Assembly: GCA_030849805.1 (NCBI GenBank)
Contig: JASANZ010002264.1
Location: 62,001 to 126,000 of the forward strand
DNA length: 64,000 nucleotides
Reading direction: 5' to 3'
Source of the DNA: Sergeia podlipaevii
Taxonomy: Eukaryota; Euglenozoa; Kinetoplastea; Trypanosomatida; Trypanosomatidae
Below are positions 29,340-40,272 of this stretch, piece after piece. A model generated the notes under the pieces. That model was not told where the DNA came from, searched no databases, and was given only the letters and a program-made list of their open reading frames with translations. The position numbers were made by a program, and so were the translations under genes. Positions within the stretch are counted from its first letter, which is position 1; each line of letters opens with the position of its first letter.

Positions 29340-30200
29340 TCAATCCTCAAAGTAGGGTACCTTCTTCTTTCCCTTAAGAGTGAATATGGCGTCCTTCGAG
29401 ATCTTGTACTTGGTCACCAGCATCTCTGCTAGTCTATCAATCACGTTGCCCTGAATATCAATACAGTCCTGATGCTTGCCCTCCTCCGCGGCGCGCACGC
29501 CGGCACCGCAGGCAAAGATCTTCTTCCAGTCACGAGAAAGATCTTTCATGTTGAAGCCAAAGAGGTCCATACCAAACACGGAAGTCAACACGCGGCGCCC
29601 AGTACGCTGCTCTACTTCAATCACCACTACACGCTCCAGCGCCTTCTTGATGCCGCGACCTTCAATGAGCGCCTCAAGGCGGTCCTTCTCGGTGAGAATG
29701 CGCCGCTTGCGACCGCGCTCCTCCGCATCTGCGAGCTCCGCAGCGTTCTCCTGCAGCCAAGGTCTGCACTTCTCCATCATACCACTGAACTCACACATCT
29801 CAGCAGGGAATGTGCACACAGCACAGTAAAGAACCTCGACCGGGTACTGGCGCGTCACCACCACCTCCTCCTCGTCGTCGCTCGCACCATCTGCAGCTTG
29901 GCCAGATGTCATCTCCGGCACCGCGGACTTACCCTCGCCCTTCTTACCCTTGTTCTTTCCCTTGGTCATCTTCTCCAGGCGATTGCCCTTATACTCCTTC
30001 TTCTTTTTGGGCTTGTCGTCGCTATCGGCCTCGCTGGCAGCGTCCACATCAGCAGCCGGAGGAGCATCTCCCTCCGTGGCACCAGCTCTCTGATTCTCGT
30101 CGTAGACTTCGGAAGCGTGGCTCACCTCAGAGTCAGCATCACTATGGCTGTCATCGACCTCGTCGTGCTTCGCCTTCTTCGCCTTCTTGTTGCGACCCAT
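29340..30200 (-). CDS. DENR: Density-regulated protein, translation re-initiation/recycling
   Basis: 286 residues of the DENR/Tma22 family. After an acidic/lysine-rich N-terminus (1-115), the DENR zinc-type segment at 119-150 is clear: YPVEVLYCAVCTFPAEMCEF with C126, C129, C136 and C145. A helical linker follows, then a SUI1/eIF1-like domain at ~183-276 (IKKALERVVVIEVEQRTGRR, VFGMDLFGFN, KKIFACGAG, DCIDIQGNV). DENR pairs with MCTS1 to recycle 40S subunits and to re-initiate after short uORFs; the partner is not in this window. The N-terminal lysine and Asp/Ser tracts are longer than in animals. The start lies 9 nt behind a T-tract plus AG at 30211-30210. Confidence 0.94.
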   Translation of the reverse strand: MGRNKKAKKAKHDEVDDSHSDADSEVSHASEVYDENQRAGATEGDAPPAADVDAASEADSDDKPKKKKEYKGNRLEKMTKGKNKGKKGEGKSAVPEMTSGQAADGASDDEEEVVVTRQYPVEVLYCAVCTFPAEMCEFSGMMEKCRPWLQENAAELADAEERGRKRRILTEKDRLEALIEGRGIKKALERVVVIEVEQRTGRRVLTSVFGMDLFGFNMKDLSRDWKKIFACGAGVRAAEEGKHQDCIDIQGNVIDRLAEMLVTKYKISKDAIFTLKGKKKVPYFED

Positions 30201-30845
30201 CTTTTCTGTCTCGATTCAAAAAAAGACAAAATGCAACTTTCAATTTGAAAACAGAAACAAGATATTAGACTACAATAATAATAATAATAAATAAATATAC
30301 AAAAATAAAGCTGATAACGAGATACGTAAAGAGAAGACAAACGAATGTCTTTTTACTACCTCACTATGAATGCTTCTCTGGATAGCAAAAAATGGTGCAC
30401 TATATAAATTATATATGTAGGAGGTGAATACAAAAAAAGGAAAGAGAAAAGAAAAAAAAAACATAAAACTTAAATGATACCAGACATAGGGACAGCAGTC
30501 ATCTTTGAAAGTACAATATCATGACTCTGAAAGACAAAGCCTTACAATCGTTAAATACGGAGGGAGAGAGATGTCACCTTCACTCAGTATAACCATAAGT
30601 CACAGATAGACCCGTGTGATCAATGTATTGTGCTCCTGTCATATACCTTTCACACTTCTATAGTTAAAAAGAGGGGACAGAGCAGCAGCAGCAAACAACA
30701 ACAACAAAAAGAAGAAGACCAGGGGCAAACTAGATGGAAGTAGTCACCACACAACTCATCCATTCACGAATGCGTGCGTGAACGTCTATATCTTCCTCAT
30801 GGGGGAGAAAAATAAAGGAAAAAAAAGTACATGGCAGCACTACAA

Positions 30846-30880
<35 letters not shown>

Positions 30881-31157
30881 CTTTCTCTCTCTCTCTTTCT
30901 ATATATATATATATAATATGTGCATAGTTTTACACTGTATGTTAGATACTCCTTCGCACATATGCACATTCATTTCTATTGATATCTTCCTTTTTTTTCA
31001 TACATATCTATCTATCTAAACTGAAAATGTTTGCAAACGTAACCGTCAATACAGCGGCGCTCTCACACATTCATCATACTTTCAACGCTGCCTACAACGC
31101 CACTTCTCCTCTTCTCCGCTCAACTGAATTTGCCTCACATACTCACTCATGCACATG
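30201..31157. other. Intergenic spacer (1 kb) with trinucleotide repeat
   Basis: Contains the DENR leader, an (ATA)n run at about 30851-30880, an adjoining CT repeat and an (AT)n run (30899-30917). No gene seen. Confidence 0.55.
30851..30880. repeat. (TAA/ATA)n trinucleotide repeat
   Basis: About ten ATA units followed directly by CT and AT repeats; 3'UTR side of the 1362-residue coiled-coil gene. Confidence 0.75.
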
Positions 31158-34100
31158 CTACATTTCATCATACCTGTGTGCCGCCGCACCGCTAGGGCTG
31201 TTCGACTTGTTATTGCTACTCCTCATGCTAGGATTGTTGCCTGGTGTGCTGGTATAGTGCTCTGGGCTTGGGTGTGGGTTGTACAGGTCCTCTCCGCCAC
31301 TCATCACCACACGCGGCGCGTAGAGGTGCGCTGTTTCAGAGGTCGGCGTCACAAAAGTCTCCTTGTGCGCACGTGCATCAGATGAGTTAACCCCGGTCGG
31401 CAGCGAGGCGCCGCTCCTCGCCCCCACTGAGGCCCTGTCGCTGTCCACGAAGACACTCACACGAACCCCCTCACTCGACGGCAGGGTCCGCAGTGGAGTC
31501 GATGTGTCCGCTTTCACCCCGGGTACGCTTAGACGGTGTGGATGACGCAGTGGAAGTGGAGAACCAGAGCTGGCGCCTTCACCATGAGACCAGATGCTGT
31601 TGTCATTGGAGTGCCTTGATGAGGAGGGAGCTGCAGTGGACTTGTACACGTGATCCCTACTGGAACTTGAGCTGGGGTCTTGGTATTGAGAAGAGGGAGA
31701 GGACCTGCGATTTGCTGATGAGCCCCGTTCGTGAATGAGAGAGTCCAGTTCTTCTGCAGATACGCGTCTTGCGCGCCGGCCACTACCGCTACCGCTGCGG
31801 TTCCCACGACGGTCGCCCTGCTGCTGCTGTGTGCGCCGCCTGCTGCTGCTGCCGGTGGCCTGGCGGTGGTAATTATCAAACGACGAAGAGGACGAAGACG
31901 TGGAAGACATGGACGACGATGAAGGTGAGCGGGACGAAATCGTCGACGACGTTTGCGGACGCTGCTGTTTCTTTTGCTTATCACCTGACGCCACGGAGCG
32001 CTGCTGCTGTTGTTCTTGGACCCCCTTTACAGCAAAATTATGATCAGGGGTGTACTGCTGAGAGGCTCCCTTCAGCGGCTCTAGGTGATAAGAGCCCCCA
32101 ACACTGTTGCGTGGAGGGCCACTACGCGACTCGCTGAGGTACGAGTTTCGCGTTGGCTCGCCACTGCTCACACGCGCGTTGCTCGAGGCTAAGGCGTCCT
32201 CAAGTCTACTGAGTTTCTCGATCTCTTTCGTCAGGCTCGACGCCCGCGCCGCGAGATCCTTCACTGTGCCACTACCTGAGCGGTCCCTGTCAGCGGAGGA
32301 CACGAGCCCTGATGCATTGGTACCCAGTGGCCGGGCTGGATTCGCTGTGCCATCCGCGTGCATGAGTACTGGCTCCTGTGAATTTGAAGTGTGGCGCTGC
32401 ACGAAGGGCGGGATGTACCCCACAGAGAGTGGCTTTTCCGCAATGGAACTACCGGGCGTACTGAACGCGTTTGGCTGCGTGGAAGATAGCGGGCCTGTGA
32501 TCTTCGTTTGTTGAAGTTCCGGCTGTCTACTTTCTCCTGGCATTAAGGCAGTGCTGCGGGAGCGGTCGATGCCCTCGCCCGTGTACACTGCGTATGGTTG
32601 CAGCTGTGGTACTGCGCCGGAGCTCTCCGAAGGGTGTGCTATCTCCCTCACAAGATCCTCCACATTGACAGTCCCTTCATGAGCTGGAAAGATCTTCAGC
32701 TCCGTCATGACAGGTCGCTTGCCCATTTCGTTTACCTGCAGCCTAATGGCACTTAGCATGCCCATCACATCGTTCTCGTTCTTGGCGATGATGTCAAGCA
32801 GCTCACGGAGCATGACTTCCTTCGACTGGCTGAGCAGCAGCTGCACCTCCTCCTTGGTCATGCCCTTGTTCCTGCGCAGCCCGAGCACCTCCACCCATAG
32901 TGAGTCAATTTCCTGCTTTGTGAAGTCCTTAAAGTTACTATACTCCTTCTTGCGAACAAACTGATGTGTCGGCAGCAGCACTTCGGCGGAGCCTCTCCTG
33001 CCAGCACCTCCTTCTGTTGTATGAAAACTGGTGGCACTCTCATTACCGTCTTCAGAGGGAGCACGGAATATCACCTGCTGGCCCGGTGTCACAGGCGTGT
33101 CTGTGTCCCGCACGATAAACTCGCCACCCTTGGTAAGGCCCGACACACGCCGGATGTTGTCATTGCTAGGTGAAGAAACACCTGAGTAGGGAACAAGAGC
33201 TCCAGAGGAAGCAGCAGCATCGATAGAAGAGCGGCCCCGTCCAGTTGCTCGACTTGGTGTGCCAGCAGCAAATGTGCTGCTCGTGCGCCGCATGCGAGAC
33301 ATGAGCACCTCAATGTCTCCTCGCTGCTGCGCCACCTGTCTCTTAAGGTGCTCCACCTCTAGTGCCATTGCACGCACATCACTGGTGTCTCGTGCCTGCT
33401 TACCAGCATCCAGAGATGACGCCGCGCCAGCATACTCGTCAGCACTGTGGCGCACAGCATTTCTGTCGTCAACCCCATCACCCGTGGCAGCAGCGCCGCT
33501 GTTGATATCCTTGCCCAAAAGACTCCTCGTGCTTATCTCACGCTTGTCGCCCTTATACGCGTCGCTCACGTTCTGCTGCTCCGCGCTTGTTGTGGCTCCC
33601 ACTGAGGACGCAGCGGAGCTTCCGTGATCAGATATTCTGTCTTCGTTCCCAGCACCAGCGGTCAGACCACTGCGAGGCTCCACAACGCGGAAGGGGACCT
33701 GAATCGTATCGATTCTACGGTGAAGGTCGTTATCCTTCTCCGCCAAAACGCAGATCTCCACCCGCACGGCGCTCTCCAAGTTCGCAATCTGACTCTGGAT
33801 TCCATGCAGATCGCGGTGTGTCACGAAAGTCGTGCTGACATCTCCCCATATCTTCGTAAGTGCCTGGTTGATCTGCGCATGGACATCATTTGCATCCTGC
33901 CGCATGCTTACAGAGGCTGCAACAATGTTAATGCGATCAGTCAAGTCTGAGTGCGCTGCTCGCACCGCCGCTTCCATGACTTGACGGAACTGAGATGCAT
34001 TGCGGTCGACCTCTTGTGCAAAGACACGCAGGAACTCCCGCACCTTCTCACCTTCCTCCGTGAGTCTCGCGAGCTGCTCCGCCTGTCTGGCGATGGTGCT

Positions 34101-35246
34101 ATGAACACGCTCAAGTGGTAATATGCAGCGCTCCTGCACGCCGCGCGCGAGCTCGTTGATATCGCCGTTCATCCTCTCGGTAGTTAGAGTCAAGCGTTCC
34201 TGCAGCTCCGCAATCTGTGCCTGCAGCTGCTGGTCCCCAGTGAGGGTCTGGGTCCTAGCGCTGGCGATATTCGTGTCAACCTTGCCATTCAAATCCATTA
34301 CACTAGCGCGCCAGCTGACATCAATCGTCTCCATCTGTTGATCGTGCTTGGAGAGCTCTTGAATGAGCGCCTGGTGCGCGGTCTGCTGTCGCGTGTCCAC
34401 TGCCTGGCTGTGCTGTGCAACGTTCGCAATCTCAGCAGAGAGCGTTGCATGACTCGCCTGCATAGCGTCGCGTGCGGTCTTGGCGAGTTCATCGATGCGT
34501 CGCAGCGATACGCCGTTGTCGTTTTGTCCCTGTTGATGCAGCTGCTGGAGGTCTTGCCTGACTCTCTGGTCCAGCGCAGTGAGTGCCTCTGAGTGTGTGC
34601 GTAGCTGCTGCCGCACCTGCTGCTGCAGCTGGTCAGCGGTGTTCTTGATGTCATCAGACAAACCTCCGTGCACCTGCTGCAATGTGTCGCGCACTGCTCC
34701 TTCAAGCATCTCTACGCGCTGACGCAGGGTGACAGCATCACTGCCCGTCTGTCCCTGGAGGGCCTGAAGAGCCTCGCGAGCTCTCGCGTCAACCTGCTGG
34801 ACCGCCTGCGCCTGCGACTGGAGGCTGCCCTGCACGGTTCGGAATGCCTCTGCGTTGGCTCCCTCGGCAGCTTGCATGCGCTGCTGGCACGTGCCAATGT
34901 CGCCCTGCAGCTTCACTTCCAAAGAATGAAATGCAGTGTCGCACTTCTGGTCTAACAGTTGTATCGCTCCCCGCTGCGCCTGCCCTTCCGACTGGAGACT
35001 ATTTACTCTATCTTGAATGCCTTGAATCATAGTTCCAAGCTTGTCGCTGGTGTGCGCGCTGTTGCTACGATCTGCATAAAGTTCACTAATTTGCCGTTGG
35101 GCCTGCTCACGATTGCGGGCCTCGCTACCAACAAACTGCTCCATCTCTCGAACCCGGCCAAGCAACGCAGTAAGCGTCTGCTCCTGCTGCCGAATGATGT
35201 CCTCCAGGGACGCACATCGGTTCGTCAGCGAAGTGACCACCTCCAT
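31158..35246 (-). CDS. Large coiled-coil protein (1362 aa), probably cytoskeletal
   Basis: 1362 residues. Residues 1-~560 form a nearly continuous helical/coiled-coil array dominated by Q, A, L, R and D with recurring RxxxLxxL and HxxLxxxIxxL spacing, resembling long kinetoplastid cytoskeletal coiled coils. A basic/Ser-rich linker follows. A compact helical block lies at ~775-860 (KKEYSNFKDFTKQEIDSLWVEVLGLRRNKG, LLLSQSKEVMLRELLDII). The C-terminal ~400 residues are Ser/Arg/Gln-rich and disordered. There is no motor, membrane or enzymatic domain. Association with the flagellum, FAZ or subpellicular array is a guess; I do not recognise a specific orthologue. Confidence 0.9.
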   Translation of the reverse strand: MEVVTSLTNRCASLEDIIRQQEQTLTALLGRVREMEQFVGSEARNREQAQRQISELYADRSNSAHTSDKLGTMIQGIQDRVNSLQSEGQAQRGAIQLLDQKCDTAFHSLEVKLQGDIGTCQQRMQAAEGANAEAFRTVQGSLQSQAQAVQQVDARAREALQALQGQTGSDAVTLRQRVEMLEGAVRDTLQQVHGGLSDDIKNTADQLQQQVRQQLRTHSEALTALDQRVRQDLQQLHQQGQNDNGVSLRRIDELAKTARDAMQASHATLSAEIANVAQHSQAVDTRQQTAHQALIQELSKHDQQMETIDVSWRASVMDLNGKVDTNIASARTQTLTGDQQLQAQIAELQERLTLTTERMNGDINELARGVQERCILPLERVHSTIARQAEQLARLTEEGEKVREFLRVFAQEVDRNASQFRQVMEAAVRAAHSDLTDRINIVAASVSMRQDANDVHAQINQALTKIWGDVSTTFVTHRDLHGIQSQIANLESAVRVEICVLAEKDNDLHRRIDTIQVPFRVVEPRSGLTAGAGNEDRISDHGSSAASSVGATTSAEQQNVSDAYKGDKREISTRSLLGKDINSGAAATGDGVDDRNAVRHSADEYAGAASSLDAGKQARDTSDVRAMALEVEHLKRQVAQQRGDIEVLMSRMRRTSSTFAAGTPSRATGRGRSSIDAAASSGALVPYSGVSSPSNDNIRRVSGLTKGGEFIVRDTDTPVTPGQQVIFRAPSEDGNESATSFHTTEGGAGRRGSAEVLLPTHQFVRKKEYSNFKDFTKQEIDSLWVEVLGLRRNKGMTKEEVQLLLSQSKEVMLRELLDIIAKNENDVMGMLSAIRLQVNEMGKRPVMTELKIFPAHEGTVNVEDLVREIAHPSESSGAVPQLQPYAVYTGEGIDRSRSTALMPGESRQPELQQTKITGPLSSTQPNAFSTPGSSIAEKPLSVGYIPPFVQRHTSNSQEPVLMHADGTANPARPLGTNASGLVSSADRDRSGSGTVKDLAARASSLTKEIEKLSRLEDALASSNARVSSGEPTRNSYLSESRSGPPRNSVGGSYHLEPLKGASQQYTPDHNFAVKGVQEQQQQRSVASGDKQKKQQRPQTSSTISSRSPSSSSMSSTSSSSSSFDNYHRQATGSSSRRRTQQQQGDRRGNRSGSGSGRRARRVSAEELDSLIHERGSSANRRSSPSSQYQDPSSSSSRDHVYKSTAAPSSSRHSNDNSIWSHGEGASSGSPLPLRHPHRLSVPGVKADTSTPLRTLPSSEGVRVSVFVDSDRASVGARSGASLPTGVNSSDARAHKETFVTPTSETAHLYAPRVVMSGGEDLYNPHPSPEHYTSTPGNNPSMRSSNNKSNSPSGAAAHRYDEM

Positions 35247-36543
35247 ACTTTCAATTGTTTTGCTTTACCTTTCTGTTCTATTATATATACTTGGTGTTGT
35301 TCCTCGGTGGCAAAGTTACAGATATGCTTCTCTTTCTATAACGTCTGCCTGTTATTGCTTGATCCTCGTTGAACCTTCTCTCGCAGTGAAGCAGGAAACA
35401 AAGGTAACAGAAACGTAAAAAAATAATAATTCAAAACTGAATATACAACTATTGCGCTTCAACCCACAACACGTTTGTTATTATGCTTGAGATGGACGAC
35501 TTTATAATTGTAATTTTTTAAAAAAAATGAGGAATATAGAAGAAAAAAAAAGACAAGAAATGGTTTTCTATGTACAGGCTGGCAAACCAAGTAGCTCAAC
35601 GTCACAACAAAACAAAAAAGGTCACACGCGTTTCAACTATTTCAACCCTTCAAAAAAAAAAAAAATGCTGTTGAAAGGAAAAAATAATAAGCGTCCTAAA
35701 ATGTATATATACACGATTGCTGTTGTGTAAGCAATTCTACAAAAAAAAAAAAGGTGAACCACTGTTCTTCCTTCTATATATGTATGAGTTGGTTCACCTC
35801 TGTACGGAGGAACAGCAATATCTAGTTCCTCTTCTTTGTGCTTTATAGTAGAGACCTTTTTTATTTTTGTTTTGAAGTAAAGAGGTAGATAAATAAAAAC
35901 ACAAACAAGAAAAAAAGAGAAAGGAGGGAAGACAACAAGAGAAAACATATATATATTAAGGCTATCACTTGACAAGCCTCCTTACGTCAAACTGGGGCGA
36001 TATCGTCATAAATACAAAGAAGAGAAAGGGCCATCAGTAAATAGCTATTTGGCGAACTCAGAGCAATGGTGTGCATTTTAAGTTGTGATGTTTATCGTTT
36101 TCGTTTTTTTTATTTATTCTTAGTTATTAATCGCCAAAAAAAAAGATAAATAAAAACATTTCAATATAGAAAGCAAACAAATACACAATACGTCCCCTGC
36201 TGACTCTTTCTTTTTCTTTCTCTCTCTCTGTGTTCACTAACTAGACGATCAGAACAGATGGGACGGTGTGCTTTACACGTAATACTCCTATAAAGAGCCT
36301 CAGTAGTCTTAAGTTATATTCCTTTTAAGAAAAATCACGCCCCCAAAAGAAGACAAAGAAGAAGAGGATTGGAGCGTATGCATCTCTACATCGACGAAAA
36401 CTTCTGTCTATGTATTCTCCATGTCGTTGCTTGCCTTCCCCTCACGCATACACATACACATTCATATAGAAGCTTGGCGTGTTGATAAATCATTATACTT
36501 GCACCAGCAAGTTCACCCCCCCCCCTTCCTCCCGTTCCTCTTC
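35247..36543. other. Intergenic spacer (1.3 kb)
   Basis: A/T-rich. It contains a T-tract and AG (35381-35380) for the coiled-coil gene, A12-A13 runs near 35653 and 35740, and a C9 run near 36517-36525. No gene seen. Confidence 0.55.
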
Positions 36544-39500
36544 CTATGCACGAACTCGCTTCCTAGCAGGGTCATCGTTGGTTTCAACGCTCTCCGCTGC
36601 AGCAGCAGCACCACCACCATCGCGTGTTCCCTCCACAAAGGGCGGCATAACTGTGAGAGCATTAGGGTCAAGCGAGCGTGTAACGTAGTCAAGATAATAG
36701 GTCCGGCGAAGAACTTCGTGCTGACGCTGACTGTGCTTCTGCGAGTAGGCCAGCAAGGGCTCTACAAGTGCGTGTACGCTAGACATCTTGGCAAGGTCCT
36801 GAAAGTGGTAAGCAGCGAGCAACGCACGGGTAACAAGGCTAGCAACGAGGCAGTGCCGGCTGTTCGTCATCCACTCCCGCGTGAACTGCAAAAGATGTAA
36901 AAGTTGGTCCTCCGTCAGCTTCGGTAGCAAGTCCTGGCGTAGCGTCTCCTCGCACAGCACAGCATCCTTCGCACACCACTTGACAATCACCTGACGAAGG
37001 TGACGTGGGTGATTGAGCTGCAGAGCCAGCATAAAAGCCTCTGAAAACTCACCTTTTCGGATAGCGTTTGCCAGAGCCTGCTCCTTGAGGATGGTGTCGT
37101 GGCGCTCATTACGCAAGCGCCCCACCTCCTCGCTAGTATAGTCTTCTGTAGCAATGAGCACGCCATCTGCAGAGCCGGAGAGAAACACTGTGTCGGTGCC
37201 GTGTTCGAGCACACAGAGAGACCATATCTTCTCCTCGTGCAGCTCCGAGGACCACACCGCCTCTGACGTGGCCACAGCCCACACCCGCAGCACGCCCTCC
37301 GCATTGCCAGTGACCACTTGCGTGCCGGCGTTAAAGAAGGCCAGCTGCAAGACAGGGGTCTTGTCCACCTGCAGCGTCTTCACGCAGGTCAGAGAAACCA
37401 GCGACCACAGGCGCACTGTGCCATCGTTAGCTGCTGAGGCCAGCATGCGGTCAACTGGCGAAAACACGAGAGACGAAATGCCACGGCGGTGACCCTTGAG
37501 TGTGGCCTCCTTATACACCTTCTTGCCGGTGATGTTCCACAGATTCACCATCTTGTCCTTACCACCAGTGGCAACGTATTGATCATTCGGCGCGGTAGCA
37601 AGCGCATACACTGGGCCGGCGTGAGCTGCATTGATGCCGGCGCGATGCGTAAAGGCGCTGTCTGCCGCCATCGCCGTATTGCCGCTGCTAGAAGGGCTGC
37701 TAGCTTCAGATTGCACAGGGAGGCGCGGCACTACGTTCTGCGCCACATCCCACAGACGCAAGTTTTCATCAGCAGAGATGGAGAAGAGGAGGAAATAGCT
37801 GTCGGTCTGCTTAGTGTTAAAGGCGAGGGCTGTAATCTCCGCAATGTGGCCCTTGACACCCTTAGCTACCGTCTGGCACGTCTCCGTAGACCAGAAGCGC
37901 ACCTCCAAATCCTTGCCAGCGGTCGCCACCAGCGCACCGTCTGCGCTCACCGCGCAGGACATGACCACATCAGAATGACCCTGCAGCACAGCGGATGAAA
38001 GACAGCCGGTGGCGCCGTAGAGGCGAACATCCTTGCTGTTGTTGACGATAACCCTCTGGTACTTGCTCTTCCCGGGCAGCACCTTGATGTCCAAAATCTG
38101 GTCGAGAAAGCCAACCAGGGTAGAGTCTAGCTGGTATTGCGCCGCGGCATCCACGCGTGGAACGAGCAGAGAAACGTTAAACCCGGCGTCTGCAACGTAC
38201 AGCGAGGACGGCGTGCGGCAGTCGTCAATAAGAAAGCCGTGGAGTGAGGGGAGCGCGCCTTTAGGCTTTCCAGCTACCAATACGCAGCGCACGAGAGACT
38301 CCTCGTTAGCGTCCTCGGCGCTCGAAGCCGGTGGCTTTGACATCCTGCGTACGACTCGCAGTGCGTCTGTCGCGCTCACTGCATAAGTCGTCACAACACC
38401 GTCCATCGCGCCAATATGCATAAGTTCACCGCCACTCTCCGCACTGCTCGACTCAAATACTGCAGCAGAAACATGCTCCTTCACAACAATAGCACGAGTC
38501 TCTTTTAGTGTGTGTGCGGCGCGGTCCAGCACCTGCACGGAAAGCCGCCGGTCTCCAGCAATGGAGAAGACGTGGAGTGCCTCTCTGTTGTCCCCAGATG
38601 CAGTTGCCGGAGTGGCAGATATCGTCAAAGCCTCTACTGCCTGCACATGCGGCCTCGCGGAAGCTAGTATCGTCTTCTTCACGAAGTCAAACACCACAAC
38701 GTGTCCCTCGAAGGTACCGACAGCGAGAAGACTCTCGGTAGAGTCCAGGTAAACGCTCTGAACAAGACTTGCTTGAGGGCAGCGGAGGTTGTGAGTAAGG
38801 TGATGGTGGAACGCATTCCACACCTTCACGCCACCGTCCGTTGAACCGGAGATGAGATACTGGCCACCAGTAGAGAAGCACACAAGCGATATAGCCTGCT
38901 GTGCGGCCGTCCAGTTCTGCAATAGTTGCAGCTCATACACAATAACTGGACGTCCTACGTCGACTCCTGCTGCAGCTCCCAATGCCTCTTCCGCCTGGTC
39001 TGCCACCACCGCAGTTGCTACCTCCTCGTTCTCGCCTTCTGACTGACACTCCGCCTCTGCATCAGGACAAGCGGTCAGCACCTCAGGCATCATCACCTCT
39101 TGAGCATCAATGCGCAAGAGGTAAATCTGCAAGGAGCGGGTGCCCACAGCGATGTAGACCCCTAGTGGCACCTCCAGATCCGCCGCCGCATCCTTAGCCA
39201 TATTCTCCTCCTCCTCCTCTGTCTTGACGGACTCTTCCTGCTTGACCTTCCTGCCAGTAGCCTTGACTTTGCCCCTGTCCTTGCCCTTGGAGTCCACCTC
39301 CTCGCTCTGCTTTAGGCGAGCGCTGGAAGATTGCTGGCGCTGTGCATACTGAGCAGGTGAGTGGCGAGAAAGCACTGATACAGCGTCAAGATTAAGAATT
39401 ACATCCTCCACGGGAAGCGTGTAGTGGCACAGTACCTCCCCTGTGGCAGCGCGCATGACGTTCACAGTATCGCCACAGGCCATCACCAGGCACTCCTCCT

Positions 39501-39672
39501 GTTTATTCATGCGGGAGGTAGTGGCCTTAGTGCCGTGCTCCATGTCCTCTCCCTCAGCCGCCGCTGCAGTGGCGCCTACAGCTCTAGGAACCACCGCTAC
39601 GGTGGCGATGTTGCCGCCGCTGAAGGTGGGTCTCTGCTCCCACTTGGTACGGAAGCAGTTCTTACCTTCCAT
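36544..39672 (-). CDS. UTP13: U3 snoRNP / SSU-processome WD40 protein UTP13
   Basis: 1042 residues with two WD40 propellers. WD repeats are recognisable from ~50 onward: GGQYLISGSTDGGVKVW, VVMSCAVSADGALVATAGKDLEVRFW, GPVYALATAPNDQYVATGGKDKMVNLW and RGISSLVFSPVDRMLASAANDGTVRLW. A C-terminal helical Utp13 domain (~870-1000) contains ANAIRKGEFSEAFMLALQLNHPRHL and ...LQFTREWMTNSRHC. This architecture is that of UTP13/TBL3, a UTP-B subunit needed for 18S rRNA maturation in the nucleolus. An acidic/lysine-rich insert (~100-165) and Ser/Ala inserts between blades are lineage extensions. The tail ends DPARKRVRA, a nuclear signal. T/C tract and AG at 39777-39776. Confidence 0.92.
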   Translation of the reverse strand: MEGKNCFRTKWEQRPTFSGGNIATVAVVPRAVGATAAAAEGEDMEHGTKATTSRMNKQEECLVMACGDTVNVMRAATGEVLCHYTLPVEDVILNLDAVSVLSRHSPAQYAQRQQSSSARLKQSEEVDSKGKDRGKVKATGRKVKQEESVKTEEEEENMAKDAAADLEVPLGVYIAVGTRSLQIYLLRIDAQEVMMPEVLTACPDAEAECQSEGENEEVATAVVADQAEEALGAAAGVDVGRPVIVYELQLLQNWTAAQQAISLVCFSTGGQYLISGSTDGGVKVWNAFHHHLTHNLRCPQASLVQSVYLDSTESLLAVGTFEGHVVVFDFVKKTILASARPHVQAVEALTISATPATASGDNREALHVFSIAGDRRLSVQVLDRAAHTLKETRAIVVKEHVSAAVFESSSAESGGELMHIGAMDGVVTTYAVSATDALRVVRRMSKPPASSAEDANEESLVRCVLVAGKPKGALPSLHGFLIDDCRTPSSLYVADAGFNVSLLVPRVDAAAQYQLDSTLVGFLDQILDIKVLPGKSKYQRVIVNNSKDVRLYGATGCLSSAVLQGHSDVVMSCAVSADGALVATAGKDLEVRFWSTETCQTVAKGVKGHIAEITALAFNTKQTDSYFLLFSISADENLRLWDVAQNVVPRLPVQSEASSPSSSGNTAMAADSAFTHRAGINAAHAGPVYALATAPNDQYVATGGKDKMVNLWNITGKKVYKEATLKGHRRGISSLVFSPVDRMLASAANDGTVRLWSLVSLTCVKTLQVDKTPVLQLAFFNAGTQVVTGNAEGVLRVWAVATSEAVWSSELHEEKIWSLCVLEHGTDTVFLSGSADGVLIATEDYTSEEVGRLRNERHDTILKEQALANAIRKGEFSEAFMLALQLNHPRHLRQVIVKWCAKDAVLCEETLRQDLLPKLTEDQLLHLLQFTREWMTNSRHCLVASLVTRALLAAYHFQDLAKMSSVHALVEPLLAYSQKHSQRQHEVLRRTYYLDYVTRSLDPNALTVMPPFVEGTRDGGGAAAAAESVETNDDPARKRVRA

Positions 39673-40272
39673 TTCAATAAATGTGCGTGTGTGTGTGTGT
39701 CCGTGTGCAAAGCCGTGCCTTCTCCTTTATTACCTTCAATGATTTTTTTTTTCTCTTGTATCTCCTTGCGTTTAACTTTTAGTTATGAAGTTAGCGGAGA
39801 AAGTAAAAAATGAAAGAGAGAGAGAGAGAGAAGAAAATTAATCACAAAGGGCACGCTGCTTAAAACTACAACCGTTTTCTCTGCTGAAAACTTGTCGTGT
39901 GCAACAATTAGGAAAAGAAGATACGAAAGAAGAGGGAGGAAGAAAGTAGGTATATATGAAAAAAATAAAAAGAAACAGTTCGTCAAAAAGGAGGATATTA
40001 CACTGAGAAGTTGCCAGAAAAAAAAAAAAAGAAGAATCTTCTCCGCGTAGTGAAGGTTGGAAAACTTCATAGTCAGATTGACCAGGAAACAAATTCGCAT
40101 GTTATCTATGTAAGATACTGTGTTGAGCAAATCAAGTATTCAGTCGTTTTCACTGTATAATACACCATTCTTTCTTCTCTTGCCTTTTTTTTTTTTTGGG
40201 ATCTCTCTTCCTTTAAGAGTAGAAGAACCCATCAAAAAAAAAAAGTAAGAAAATAAAAAAAAGAAAGGGGGC
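39673..40272. other. Intergenic spacer
   Basis: Holds the UTP13 leader (about 100 nt) with a GT repeat near 39686-39699, a GA repeat near 39814-39830 that is the CT tract before the acceptor, and A/T-rich DNA. No gene seen. Confidence 0.55.

Noticed and set aside
29472..30248. Long (258-codon) plus-strand frame opposite DENR
   Set aside because: It is the antisense shadow of DENR, rich in Leu/His/Ser, with no homology and the wrong strand for this cluster.
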